Positions 33,173 to 42,222 of a DNA stretch of 64,000 nt are shown here, in pieces. The notes under the pieces were generated by a model. It was not told the DNA's origin. It saw nothing but the letters and a program-made list of their open reading frames with translations, and did not search any database. The DNA lies in NCBI GenBank assembly GCA_036513315.1, contig DATBZF010000086.1, forward strand, positions 1-64,000. Direction: 5' to 3'. The DNA comes from Roseiarcus sp036513315. GTDB taxonomy: Bacteria > Pseudomonadota > Alphaproteobacteria > Rhizobiales > Beijerinckiaceae. The first letter of the stretch is position 1, and each line of letters opens with the position of its first letter. Position numbers and translations under genes: made by a program.

Positions 33173-34207
33173 TCACATATTCGCTCTTTGAGGGGCCAGG
33201 TCCTTGCTACCCGCTTGCCCTTCCGCCGCATGGTGCGCCGACCGCCAGGTTTTCAGCGAAAATAGCAGCAGAGCGGCCGCGATGACGATCAAACCGAAGA
33301 AGAAAAGCGGCCCCGCGACAAATCGAAGATCGGGAATCCACCACGACAACGGCAGAGAAATCAGGCTCGTCAGAGCCGGAACAAGCAAGAAGAACATTGT
33401 AACGAAGCCGTTGTCGTTATCGGTGACGGTCAGCGATATTTGGTAGAGGACGCGCCCGATCGACGCCGACACGATTGTTCCGACGGCCATCAGAGCGATG
33501 GCGGTATATTGGTCCGAACGAAGTTCGGATTTCACGTAGAGATAGATCAAGCCGAGCGGTACGAGCACGAGAGACGAAGCGACGAAATTGGCGGCTATGG
33601 CGGCCGACTCGTCAAATTCGGAATACCATTTTCCGATTAGCGTTCCGCTCAACGCCGAAAGCAGCGGTATCGGGACGGCGTAGATCCAGGTTCCATGCAA
33701 GAGGTTCTCGGTCAAAGAGCCCATCGATGGCCGGTCTTCTCCGCCTATCTGGCTCCATGCGACCGCCATAGCGCCGATGAACGCGCCGGCGAGGCATCCG
33801 AAAAAGATGACGGGCGAAACGGGCACTTTCTTGCGCGATATGGCCAATGCCACCGCCGCCGCCCAGAAGGGCGACAGGTTCAATACCGCCGATATGATGA
33901 TCGGGTGCGCGTTGCTCAAGCCAAGCTTGTACAACAGCAGGCCCGATACGCCGCAGGCGAACAGGACCGCGAGCTTCCAATAGTTCGTCGTGTCCTTCAG
34001 TATCGCGACGAAGTCTCGGCGGCTGGCTGAGCGCGAAATCATCGCCGGCACGAAGAATATCAGCGACAATTGCGTGAGGCATACGAACTGCACAAAGGTT
34101 AAATGCTTGGCGGCCTGCGACGTGAACGGCTCCTGCGTGGCGATCAGGAACGCCGTCGTCAACGAAAGCAGGCTGCCAAGCTTGTAATTGGTCGTTCGTT
34201 GCGACAT
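33173..34207 (-). CDS. DMT-family (EamA-like) transporter
   Basis: A 344-residue membrane protein with about ten hydrophobic helices in two repeats, as in drug/metabolite exporters. The N-terminal repeat includes LLSLTTAFLIATQEPFTSQA and SGLLLYKLGLSNAHPIIISA; the C-terminal repeat includes VPLLSA-like PIPLLSALSGTLIGKWYSEF and FVTMFFLLVPALTSLISLPL. Substrate is unknown. Start is placed at MSQRTTNYK, five codons inside the longest frame. It is divergent from the DUF4403 gene. Confidence 0.85.
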   Translation of the reverse strand: MSQRTTNYKLGSLLSLTTAFLIATQEPFTSQAAKHLTFVQFVCLTQLSLIFFVPAMISRSASRRDFVAILKDTTNYWKLAVLFACGVSGLLLYKLGLSNAHPIIISAVLNLSPFWAAAVALAISRKKVPVSPVIFFGCLAGAFIGAMAVAWSQIGGEDRPSMGSLTENLLHGTWIYAVPIPLLSALSGTLIGKWYSEFDESAAIAANFVASSLVLVPLGLIYLYVKSELRSDQYTAIALMAVGTIVSASIGRVLYQISLTVTDNDNGFVTMFFLLVPALTSLISLPLSWWIPDLRFVAGPLFFFGLIVIAAALLLFSLKTWRSAHHAAEGQAGSKDLAPQRANM

Positions 34208-34276
34208 TGGCGGGCGTCCCAAAGAAGTAGATATAGGCGTTGTCGATCGTTAACCCGAATTTAAAGGAGCGGGAAG

Positions 34277-35695
34277 ATGGCCGTCCACCTTCAGGAAAAC
34301 AGCTATCGGGCGATTTGCGGCGCTTTTGTCCTGCTCTACTGTGCGAATTTTCCTGGACTGGCGATCGCGGGAGAGAAGCCGCCGCTGATGCCGGACCAAC
34401 CATTGGCGCTGACCACGACCTCACGGATTTCGGCGGCGATCGAGTTTGCTCTGCCGTCGATTGCATCGGCGATCGAGCGCGACGTTCCGAAGCGGCTTGC
34501 CACTATCGATGAACGCATCGGATGCGTGAACAGGCGCGTATTCGTGTTCAGAATCAGAGCAAATTGTGACGTCTATGGTTTCGTCGATCGTGGCGCGATA
34601 TCGCTTTACGGCCGCGGCGACCACGTGTTTGGCTCCGTTCCGATATTCGGCACAATCGAAGGGCAGGGCGCCAATAAATTCACGTCACGCATTCATGGCG
34701 ACGCTGAAGGTCGAGCCATGGTCGAAGTCGAATCCCATCCGAAGATAAGCAAGGACTGGTCGGTCGACTTGAATTTCAGCGACTCCTTCCACTGGACGGA
34801 GTCGCCGGTTCTCCATGTTTTTGGGCGCGACATCTCGCTGACGAAATATGCCGAACCCGCCATCCGCAAGCAGCTCGTCCGAATCCGGGCGCGCGTACAG
34901 GAAGCAGCGCGCCGCCTCGATTTGCGTGATAAGGCGGCCAAGGCCTGGGAGCAGGCGTTCCAGCCAGTGCAGATTTCTCTGGATCCTCCTGTCTGGCTGC
35001 AAATCATCCCGGCCAGTGCGGCGTTCGCGGGCGTTCATGCCGACGCAAAGGACCTTTCGGGCTCGCTCGAATTGACAGGCGCCGTAGAGACGCTGATCGG
35101 CCAGATACCGTCTGTCGCAAAGCCTACGCCGCTGCCAGCGCTTGGCGACGACGTGAGCCAGCCCGGCGCGTTCGACGTCCTGCTGCCGGTCCGCGTCAGT
35201 TACGACGCCCTCCGTGGCAAGCTCATGCAAGTTGTGGCCGCCAGCAGCGCGGCCCCAATCGTCAAGGAAATAGAGATCTATCCGTCGTCCGGAAGGCTGG
35301 TGATCGGCGTTCGGGCGGCCAAGCCGAGCGATAGCGATCCGGCCGCCGGCGAATGGCTCTATTTGTCAGCCACGCTGAGCGTCAATCCCGACCGCCAATC
35401 GATCAAGATTAGCAACCTTACAGGGGACAGCTCGTTGCCCGATGGATCCGTGTCAGCGCAATTGCAGAACCAGCTTCTCGACCAGTTGAAGGAAATTCCT
35501 GACATTGACTATGGCGTCGCGTATCAGAACCTGCTCAACGCAGCCAACGAACGCCTGAACCGACCTCTGAAGGATGGCTTTCGTATGGAGGGGCGGCTCA
35601 CAACCGCCAAGCTCGAAGGCATCCAGCTCCTGGCCGATGATATCAGCATTGCGCTGCGTATCAGCGGCGACCTCAAGATCCTCTATGGAATGTGA
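34277..35695 (+). CDS. DUF4403 family secreted protein
   Basis: A 472-residue protein with an N-terminal signal segment (AICGAFVLLYCANFPGLAIA). The body fits DUF4403: SRISAAIEFALPSIASAIER, NCDVYGFVDRGAISLYGRG, WLQIIPASAAFAGVHADAKD and a C-terminal GVAYQNLLNAANERLNRPLK repeat of the SMP/BPI-like lipid-binding fold inferred for the family. AAGGAG lies eight bases upstream of the ATG. The family has no firm function; periplasmic lipid handling is a guess. Confidence 0.82.
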   Translation: MAVHLQENSYRAICGAFVLLYCANFPGLAIAGEKPPLMPDQPLALTTTSRISAAIEFALPSIASAIERDVPKRLATIDERIGCVNRRVFVFRIRANCDVYGFVDRGAISLYGRGDHVFGSVPIFGTIEGQGANKFTSRIHGDAEGRAMVEVESHPKISKDWSVDLNFSDSFHWTESPVLHVFGRDISLTKYAEPAIRKQLVRIRARVQEAARRLDLRDKAAKAWEQAFQPVQISLDPPVWLQIIPASAAFAGVHADAKDLSGSLELTGAVETLIGQIPSVAKPTPLPALGDDVSQPGAFDVLLPVRVSYDALRGKLMQVVAASSAAPIVKEIEIYPSSGRLVIGVRAAKPSDSDPAAGEWLYLSATLSVNPDRQSIKISNLTGDSSLPDGSVSAQLQNQLLDQLKEIPDIDYGVAYQNLLNAANERLNRPLKDGFRMEGRLTTAKLEGIQLLADDISIALRISGDLKILYGM

Positions 35696-35831
35696 GTCGC
35701 GCCCGTCAAAGTCCGGCTCATTCTTTCACCTTAGCGACGCAAGGCGGGACATAGCCGCCATAGCGTACGGGCGCTCAGAGTCGATATATCAAGCCCATGA
35801 TCTGATCAGGTGTCGCAACAATAGCATGTGC

Positions 35832-36614
35832 TCAAAGAACGCTGGTTATCCCCCCATCTACAAAAAACGTCTGGCCGGTCACAAAGCTCGCGGCTTCGGA
35901 AGCAAGAAATACTGCGGCCCCGGCAAGTTCATGGACTTCGCCCCAGCGTCGCATCGGCGTGCGTCCTGTCAGCCATTCCGAGAATTTCTCGTCGGCGACC
36001 AAAGCGGAATTGAGTTCGGTCTTGAAATAGCCGGGCGCGATGGCGTTGACGCGAACATTGTGCTGGCCCCACTCACCAGCCATCGACTTGGTGAGCATGG
36101 TGATTGCGCCTTTGCTGGCCGCGTAGGGGGCGATTGAGGGGCGGGCAAGTGCGCTTTGAACTGAAGAGACATTGATGATGACGCCCCGACGGCGTTCGAT
36201 CATGCCCTTCACCGCCGCCCGGCTGACTTTGAAGACTCCGTCCAGATTGGTGGCCATCAGCTCATCCCAATCTGTGTCCGTGAAGCTTTCAAGCGGCGCC
36301 CGGCGCTGGATGCCAGCATTGTTCACCAGAATGTCGATGGGACCGATTTCGGACTCCGCCGTCCTGATCGCTTCGTTGACCGATTCCGTGTTGGTGACGT
36401 CAATGACGATCTGCGAAACAGCGTGCCCCGAAGCGCGCAGACTGTCGCCAGCGAGCTCAAGCTCCCTTTGCTTGCGACCGGCCAGGATTACGCTCGCTCC
36501 TGCTTTGGCGAATGCTTCGGCAAAGGCGAGGCCGAGCCCGCGGCTTGCGCCTGTGACGAAGGCCCGCTTGCCTTCGAGGCTGAACACGGCCGTCAGATAA
36601 TCAGCTGAACGCAA
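35832..36614 (-). CDS. Short-chain dehydrogenase (gluconate 5-dehydrogenase type)
   Basis: A 260-residue SDR. The cofactor loop is TGASRGLGLAFAEAFAKAGA, with LVNNAGIQRRAPLESF, the catalytic serine in INVSSVQSALARPS, and YAASK as the YxxxK pair. SPSAA-type C-terminal GQTFFVDGGITSVL matches IdnO/gluconate 5-dehydrogenases, which reduce 5-ketogluconate. The TTG at 36614 has GAAGG nearby and overlaps idnD by 14 bases; a GTG nine codons in is the alternative. With idnD it can convert L-idonate to D-gluconate. Confidence 0.9.
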   Translation of the reverse strand: MRSADYLTAVFSLEGKRAFVTGASRGLGLAFAEAFAKAGASVILAGRKQRELELAGDSLRASGHAVSQIVIDVTNTESVNEAIRTAESEIGPIDILVNNAGIQRRAPLESFTDTDWDELMATNLDGVFKVSRAAVKGMIERRRGVIINVSSVQSALARPSIAPYAASKGAITMLTKSMAGEWGQHNVRVNAIAPGYFKTELNSALVADEKFSEWLTGRTPMRRWGEVHELAGAAVFLASEAASFVTGQTFFVDGGITSVL

Positions 36615-37647
36615 TTTGCACCTTCATTGATTTTGATTTGTCGCCCGCAAGCAGGAAGGCTCTTTTGGCTTCGACCAGAGGGAGCGTGTCGCTCAGCAAC
36701 GGGCTGACGTCGATCCGCCCCGAGCCGATGAGATCGACCGCCAGAGCGAATTCCTTATCAAACCGGAAGCTCCCACGCAGCTTGATTTCCTTGGTGACGA
36801 TGGTCGAGATCGGGATGTCGGCGATCGCGCCTTGTCCCACCAGCATGACGGTGCCGCGCGGCTTCACCACAGGCAACGCGTCCGACACTGTCGCGCCCTG
36901 GCCAGCGGCTTCAAAAATGACGTCGAAATGTCCCTTGTTGGCCGCATAGACCGCCATGGCGTCGGGGTGATCGGCGACGTTGACGGTCCTGTCCGCGCCG
37001 ACCTGGCGGGCATAGGCCAGCGGACGCTCCTGGATATCGGTCACGACGATCTCGCGGGCGCCAGCGTAACGGGCGGCGAGCGCCAGCAGCACGCCAATCG
37101 GGCCCGCGCCCATGATCAGCACGCGGCCGCCATAGACAGGCGCCTGTCCGACTGCGTGCAGCGTCACCGCGAGGGGTTCTGCGAAGGCGCCCGCGGCAGA
37201 GTCGGATCCAGACACCAGCGGAACGGCGTTTTCTGCGCGACAAACAAGATGCTCTGAGAAGCCGCCTTGCACGTGCGGCGTACGCATCGCCGATCCCAGA
37301 AAGCGCATATCAGAGCAATGGATTGGCTGCCCTGTACGGCAAAACGAGCAGATGCCGCAAGGGCTCGACGGGTTGACCGCGACAGGCGTTCCCACTGCCG
37401 GCCCTTCGACGCCTTGTCCGAGTAATTCGATGCATCCGGCAATCTCGTGGCCGAGGATCATCGGCTCCTTCATGCGCACTGCGCCGAAGCCGCCATGCCT
37501 GAAATAGTGCAGATCCGAGCCGCATATGCCGCCTCGCTCGATGCGCACCAGGACCTCGCCGGGGCCGGGCAGGGCGACCTCGCGCTCCTCTACATGGAGG
37601 TCCTGCGGCTTGTGCAGCACAATTGCGCGCATTGAAGATGGGTTCAT
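36601..37647 (-). CDS. idnD: L-idonate 5-dehydrogenase (zinc MDR)
   Basis: A 348-residue medium-chain dehydrogenase. Catalytic zinc ligands are in GGICGSDLHYFRHGGFG and LGHEIAG; the structural zinc cluster is PCGICSFCRTGQPIHCS. The Rossmann motif is IMGAGPIGVLLALAARYAGA. The segment FRHGGFGAVRMKEPMILGHE is close to IdnD, which oxidises L-idonate to 5-ketogluconate. Other polyol or sugar-acid substrates are possible. It is divergent from the ABC importer operon and followed by an SDR. Confidence 0.88.
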   Translation of the reverse strand: MNPSSMRAIVLHKPQDLHVEEREVALPGPGEVLVRIERGGICGSDLHYFRHGGFGAVRMKEPMILGHEIAGCIELLGQGVEGPAVGTPVAVNPSSPCGICSFCRTGQPIHCSDMRFLGSAMRTPHVQGGFSEHLVCRAENAVPLVSGSDSAAGAFAEPLAVTLHAVGQAPVYGGRVLIMGAGPIGVLLALAARYAGAREIVVTDIQERPLAYARQVGADRTVNVADHPDAMAVYAANKGHFDVIFEAAGQGATVSDALPVVKPRGTVMLVGQGAIADIPISTIVTKEIKLRGSFRFDKEFALAVDLIGSGRIDVSPLLSDTLPLVEAKRAFLLAGDKSKSMKVQIAFS

Positions 37648-37709
37648 CGAGGCGTTCTCCGCTGCCTTGGGCGACATCGCTATCGAACAATCGAACTTGT
37701 TTCAATCCA

Positions 37710-37724
37710 ATTTGTCTGATAAAT
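37710..37724. promoter_or_regulatory. Candidate operator between idnD and the ABC operon
   Basis: ATTTGTCTGATAAAT is a near-symmetric element (core TTGTCTGATAA) in the 121-bp divergent promoter region. It resembles the T-x-GT-N3-AC-x-A core recognised by FadR-subfamily GntR regulators, one of which is encoded at 41427. One core position deviates. Confidence 0.4.
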
Positions 37725-37768
37725 CTTATTTAGCAGGCGATATGAACAGCGCTGCTAGGAGGAAAGGC

Positions 37769-38770
37769 ATGACAACCAGGAAATGGGCGCTATTGGGCGC
37801 CGCCATGTTTGTGGCAGCTCCGGCTTGCGCCGCCGACAGTTTCACGATGGGATATTCGGCCGGCTATCTGACCGACCCGTTCCAGAGCATCGAGGTCAAC
37901 ATGACCATCGACGCCGCCAAGAAGGCCGGCCTGACGGCTCTCCCGGTCGCCAACGCCAACGGCGATGCGGGCCGACAAGTCACAGACATCCACAACCTGA
38001 TCGCCGCGGGCGCACAGGGCATTATCGTCGTGCCGACAGACAGCAACGCAGTCGCGCCGGCTGTCGATTTCGCGTCGCAAAAGAAAGTGCCGGTCGTATC
38101 GATCGACAATGGCGTCGCAGGCGGCAAGGTCTTCATGGTCGTGCGGTCCAACAGCGTGCAGATGGGCAAGGAAGCCTGCGAGGCGGTTGGCAAGGCGCTG
38201 GGCGGTAAAGGTGTGGTTCTCGAATTACAGGGCGATCTGGCGACGACCGCAGGGCGCGAACGCACCAACGGCTTCGAGTCGTGTATGAAGTCCGAGTTCT
38301 CGAGCATAAAGGTCAATTCGCAGCCGACCAATTGGAAGACCGAAAAAGCCGTCGCCGCCGCGCAAACAATCGTGTCTTCGACGCCAGATTTGGGCGCCAT
38401 CTATATGCAGAGCGATTCCGTGATGCTCGCGGGCGTTCTCAGCGTGCTCAAGGGCGCCGACAAGATGACCAAGGTCGGCGAGAACAAACATATCTTCCTG
38501 GTGACCATCGACGGCACGCCGGGTGCGCTGAAGCAGGTGAGAGACGGATACGTCGACGCCGTGATTTCCCAGCCCGTCGATCTCTACGTCAAATACGGGC
38601 TGTATTATCTGCAGGCGGCCGTCGCCGGAAAGACATTCAGTGCAGGGCCGACCGATCACAATAGCGAGATTGTCAGCGATCAGGGCAGCCTACAAGATCT
38701 GCTGCCGGCGCCGGTCGTAACTTCCGCGAACGCCGGCGACTCCGCTCTATGGGGCAATGCCGCAAAATAA
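37769..38770 (+). CDS. Sugar ABC transporter substrate-binding protein (ribose/RbsB type)
   Basis: A 333-residue periplasmic binding protein. A signal peptide (ALLGAAMFVAAPACAADSF) is followed by the peripla_BP_4 fold: MGYSAGYLTDPFQSIEVNMT, GAQGIIVVPTDSNAVAPAV, KVPVVSIDNGVAGGKVFMVV, and GTPGALKQVRDGYVDAVISQ. The ATG at 37769 has AGGAGG six bases upstream, so the longer frame is dismissed. It begins an operon with ATPase, permease and regulator. A sugar acid or its parent sugar is inferred from idnD and the SDR. Confidence 0.92.
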   Translation: MTTRKWALLGAAMFVAAPACAADSFTMGYSAGYLTDPFQSIEVNMTIDAAKKAGLTALPVANANGDAGRQVTDIHNLIAAGAQGIIVVPTDSNAVAPAVDFASQKKVPVVSIDNGVAGGKVFMVVRSNSVQMGKEACEAVGKALGGKGVVLELQGDLATTAGRERTNGFESCMKSEFSSIKVNSQPTNWKTEKAVAAAQTIVSSTPDLGAIYMQSDSVMLAGVLSVLKGADKMTKVGENKHIFLVTIDGTPGALKQVRDGYVDAVISQPVDLYVKYGLYYLQAAVAGKTFSAGPTDHNSEIVSDQGSLQDLLPAPVVTSANAGDSALWGNAAK

Positions 38771-38831
38771 ATCGCTCCGCCGCGGAGCGCCGTCTCGTGC
38801 GGCGCTCCACTCTCGTTTCGCTCGGTCAAAC

Positions 38832-40325
38832 ATGCAGCCAGCCGCCGTCGAAGTCAGGAACGTCAGCAAGGCGTTCGGGGCCGCCCAGGTTCTTCATGAC
38901 GTCTCGCTCTCGATTCCGACAGGCGTCTCGCGTGGCCTTGTCGGACGCAACGGCGCGGGCAAATCCACTTTGGTCAGCATTCTGACCGGGCTGCTGACGC
39001 CGAATAGCGGCAAGGTGATTTTCAACAATGTCGAAGCGCCTGCGCAACGCACGAGCCGCGAATGGCGAAACAAGGTCGCCTGCGTCTATCAGCGATCGAC
39101 GCTTGTCCCCACGATGTCGGTCGCCGAGAACCTGTTCGCCAACGCCTACCCCGGAAATCCAACTTGGGTGAACTGGTCGCGGCTGCGTGCGGCCGCGCGC
39201 GAAATATGTGAGGAATGGGAACTCGGCGTCAGCGTCGACACGCGCGCCTCTGATCTCAGGGTCGAACAGCGTCAACTGGTGGAAATCGCCAGGGCCCTCG
39301 CAAAGGGCGCCCGCTTCATCATTTTCGACGAACCGACCGCGGCGCTCGAATCGAAAGAAGTCGCGCGCCTGTTCGAACGCATCCGCCGTTTGAAGCGCGA
39401 AGGCGTCACGCTCCTCTACATCTCGCACCATCTGCAGGAAATCTATGACATCTGCGACAGCGTCACCGTGCTTCGCGACGGATGCGTGATCGTACCTGGC
39501 GCCGACGTTGCCGACTTGCCCAAGGAAAAAATCGTCGAGGCGATGGTCGGCGAGCAGATCGCTCGATCGTCGCGCCGGCCTCCCATGTTGCCGGCCGCGT
39601 CGACGCCCGCTCTCTCCGTGAAACATCTCTCCCTGGCCCCGATGTTTCATGACGTCTCCTTCGACATCGCGCCAGGCGAACAGGTTGGGCTCGCGGGCCT
39701 CGGCGGATCCGGCAAGGAGCAGATCGCTGAGGCGATCGCTGGGCTCCTGACGGCGGGGTCAGGAGACATTCTCGTCGGCGGAGTGAGGCTTAGGCCTGGT
39801 CATGTGCCAACAGCGCAATTGAAGGGGGTGAGCTACGTTCCGCGCGATCGTCGCCGTCGCGGAATTCTGCCGCAATTATCGGTCGCGGAGAACTTGACCG
39901 TCTCAATCCAGCGGACATTTGGAAGATTCGGTTGGATCGCGCCCCGCCGGTTGGAGGCGTCCGCCCGACAGCTCTTCAGCGCGCTTTCCATCGTAGCGTC
40001 TTCAATGCGACAACCTGTCGTCGAACTGAGTGGCGGCAACCAACAGAAAGTCGTGATCGGGCGTGCGCTCGCATCCTCGCCGCAGGTCCTTGTCCTCGTT
40101 TATCCGACCCAGGGCGTCGATGTCGCGGCGAAAGAAGCTATCTTCGATATCATCGCGGCGGCGCAGGCCCGCGGCGCCGCCGCGCTCATTGTTTCTGACG
40201 AACTCGATGAGTTGCGCAATTGCCAACGCGTTCTCGTCGTCTTCAAGGGCGCCATCGTCAAATCATTCGGCGCCGACTCGAGCGAACGCGACCTGATCGC
40301 GGCAATAGAGGGAGTCGACGCGTGA
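38832..40325 (+). CDS. Sugar ABC transporter ATP-binding protein (RbsA type)
   Basis: A 497-residue protein with two fused ABC domains. The first has Walker A GRNGAGKSTLVSILTG, signature LRVEQRQLVEIARAL and Walker B FIIFDEPTAAL. The second is degenerate in Walker A (GLGGSGKEQIAEAIAG) and has signature LSGGNQQKVVIGRAL and LVLVYPTQGVDV. This is the normal layout of RbsA/MglA-type ATPases. The ATG at 38832 lacks an evident ribosome site. It overlaps the permease gene by four bases. Confidence 0.93.
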   Translation: MQPAAVEVRNVSKAFGAAQVLHDVSLSIPTGVSRGLVGRNGAGKSTLVSILTGLLTPNSGKVIFNNVEAPAQRTSREWRNKVACVYQRSTLVPTMSVAENLFANAYPGNPTWVNWSRLRAAAREICEEWELGVSVDTRASDLRVEQRQLVEIARALAKGARFIIFDEPTAALESKEVARLFERIRRLKREGVTLLYISHHLQEIYDICDSVTVLRDGCVIVPGADVADLPKEKIVEAMVGEQIARSSRRPPMLPAASTPALSVKHLSLAPMFHDVSFDIAPGEQVGLAGLGGSGKEQIAEAIAGLLTAGSGDILVGGVRLRPGHVPTAQLKGVSYVPRDRRRRGILPQLSVAENLTVSIQRTFGRFGWIAPRRLEASARQLFSALSIVASSMRQPVVELSGGNQQKVVIGRALASSPQVLVLVYPTQGVDVAAKEAIFDIIAAAQARGAAALIVSDELDELRNCQRVLVVFKGAIVKSFGADSSERDLIAAIEGVDA

Positions 40326-41338
40326 GTTCAGTTGAGACGGCCGCTGACGCACAGAGCGGGTTCGGAGCGCGTCTGACAAGCCTTGGGTTGCGAGAGCTCA
40401 CGCTCATTCCCGCCCTATTGATTGTCGGCTTCGTCGGTTGGCTGAACAACCCAGCTTTCCTGACCTCAGACAACCTGCTCAACATTCTGCAGCAATCGTC
40501 GGAGCTATCGATCCTGGTGATTGCCGAGACCCTGATTTTGCTACTCGCAAAGATTGATCTCTCGCTGGAATCGATCGTCGGCTTTACGCCCATGCTCGGC
40601 GCCTGGCTGATCTCCTCTGACCCGTCTCTCGGCGGATCGGGGCTCGGGCTCAATCCGGCGCTGGCTATCCCCATCGTATTCGTGACGGGCGCGCTTATCG
40701 GCGCCCTTAACGGCTTTCTCGTGGTCAAGATGCGGCTGTCGCCCTTCATTGTCACCTTGTCTATCTTGATTCTGCTGCGCGGGATGACGCTTGGCCTGAC
40801 GAATGGCACCACGCTGTTCGACCTCCCAAACTCGTTTCTTTATCTTGGCAGCGCCAAATGGGGGAGCGTTCCCGCGTCGATATGGATTGCGGCTTTGCTG
40901 TATCTGCTTTTCGGCATTGGCTTGCGCTACCACCGGATCGGCCGCGCGCTCTACGCGATCGGCGGAAACTCCGAGGCCGCGCGCGTGGCGGGCATCCAGG
41001 TCGACCGCATTGTCTGGGGGACCTATATCGCGTCGGGACTGCTCGCCGCGCTGGCGGGCCTGATGTTGAGCGGTCGCATTGCTTCGGTCGTTTCCAGCCA
41101 AGGCCAGAATATGATCTTCTACGTCTTCGCCGCGGCGGTGATCGGTGGCGTCAATCTCAACGGCGGGCGAGGCCGGTTAGTCGGCGCGCTGACAGGCGTG
41201 CTGTTGCTTGGCGTATTGCAAAACGTGCTCACGCTTTCTCAGGTGCCGACATTCTGGATCGACGCCGTCTATGGCGCGATCATCCTCCTGGCCCTGATAT
41301 TCGCGCGCCTCACCGGAGATCGCGCCGAGGACGTCTAA
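40322..41338 (+). CDS. Sugar ABC transporter permease (RbsC type)
   Basis: A 338-residue membrane protein with 8-10 helices of the BPD_transp_2 family. Seen are IPALLIVGFVGWLNNPAFLT, LSILVIAETLILLLAKIDLS, GFLVVKMRLSPFIVTLSILI, the EAA-like GGNSEAARVAGIQVDR, and GGVNLNGGRGRLVGALTGVL. It starts from GTG overlapping the ATPase stop (GTGA), with GAGGGAG upstream. Only one permease gene is present, so it would work as a homodimer, as is usual for this class. Confidence 0.93.
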   Translation: MSSVETAADAQSGFGARLTSLGLRELTLIPALLIVGFVGWLNNPAFLTSDNLLNILQQSSELSILVIAETLILLLAKIDLSLESIVGFTPMLGAWLISSDPSLGGSGLGLNPALAIPIVFVTGALIGALNGFLVVKMRLSPFIVTLSILILLRGMTLGLTNGTTLFDLPNSFLYLGSAKWGSVPASIWIAALLYLLFGIGLRYHRIGRALYAIGGNSEAARVAGIQVDRIVWGTYIASGLLAALAGLMLSGRIASVVSSQGQNMIFYVFAAAVIGGVNLNGGRGRLVGALTGVLLLGVLQNVLTLSQVPTFWIDAVYGAIILLALIFARLTGDRAEDV

Positions 41339-41426
41339 CACGGATCAGCGGGCCGAAGCCGTATTTTTCGATGCCATTCGCCTTGCGCGCGTGTATCTAT
41401 TGCCTCCGGATCTATCGAGTGGGACT

Positions 41427-42143
41427 ATGGCGAGCCATCAGAATTCGACCGTGACTGAAGAGATAACGAATATACTCGGTCGAGAAATCCTTGGAGGATT
41501 GTTCCCACCCGGCGCGACGCTGTTGGGAGAAGAAGAGATTTGCGCCCGATTTGGCGCCAGCCGCAGCGCCGCACGCGAAGCCGCCAAGATCCTGGCGGCG
41601 AAGGGCTTGCTCCAGACGCGACCGCGCCGGGGCTCGCGCATCAGGCCGGTCAAGGATTGGAACTTCTTCGATCCGTCGGTTTTGGCGTGGCTACGAGAGA
41701 GCGCGAAACCGCGGCTCTTCATTACCGAACTTCTGGAAATGCGCCTCGCTTTCGAATGCGAAGCCGCCGCTTTGGCCGCGACCCGTGGCGTCGTCAAAGA
41801 GATCGGCGCCATTCGCTTGGCCTTCGAGGCCATGGAAGCCGCATCGCAAGGCGGCGGAGATCCGATATCGTCCGACGCGGCGTTCCACGAAGCGATACTG
41901 GCAGCGACTGGTAATCGGTTTTTTCTGCCGCTTTCCGCCGTCATCCACACCGCGCTGCAGTTCAGCGTCCCCACCACGAACGCGCTGTTCGGGCATACTG
42001 TGGGCGACCTTGCTGCTCATGGCCGGGTGTTGAGGGCAATAGAATCCGGCGATGCGGAGTCGGCGCGAATCGCGATGCGCGATATGTTGAGCGAGGTCCT
42101 GACGCGTGTTCGCACGGCGGTTGAACTGATGGGCGCCGCATAG
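41427..42143 (+). CDS. GntR family regulator, FadR subfamily
   Basis: A 238-residue repressor-type protein. The winged helix contains LGREILGGLFPPGATLLGEE and FGASRSAAREAAKILAAKGL; the all-helical FCD effector domain follows, with LLEMRLAFECEAAALAA, DAAFHEAILAATGNRF and the metal-coordinating histidine near GDLAAHGRVLRAIESGD. FCD regulators often sense sugar acids. It is the last gene of the importer operon and is the likely regulator of both divergent units. Confidence 0.92.
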   Translation: MASHQNSTVTEEITNILGREILGGLFPPGATLLGEEEICARFGASRSAAREAAKILAAKGLLQTRPRRGSRIRPVKDWNFFDPSVLAWLRESAKPRLFITELLEMRLAFECEAAALAATRGVVKEIGAIRLAFEAMEAASQGGGDPISSDAAFHEAILAATGNRFFLPLSAVIHTALQFSVPTTNALFGHTVGDLAAHGRVLRAIESGDAESARIAMRDMLSEVLTRVRTAVELMGAA

Positions 42144-42222
42144 GTGCGTTGAACCATCATGATCGGTGGGCCGCATCACACGTCCCAGTGAGGCGCTGAT
42201 AGTCGCGGCGGCCACCGTCGGC

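Noticed and set aside
34277..34520. A second gene inside the start of the DUF4403 gene
   Set aside because: The alternative frames are short, lack ribosome sites and contradict the clear AAGGAG-ATG start of the DUF4403 gene.
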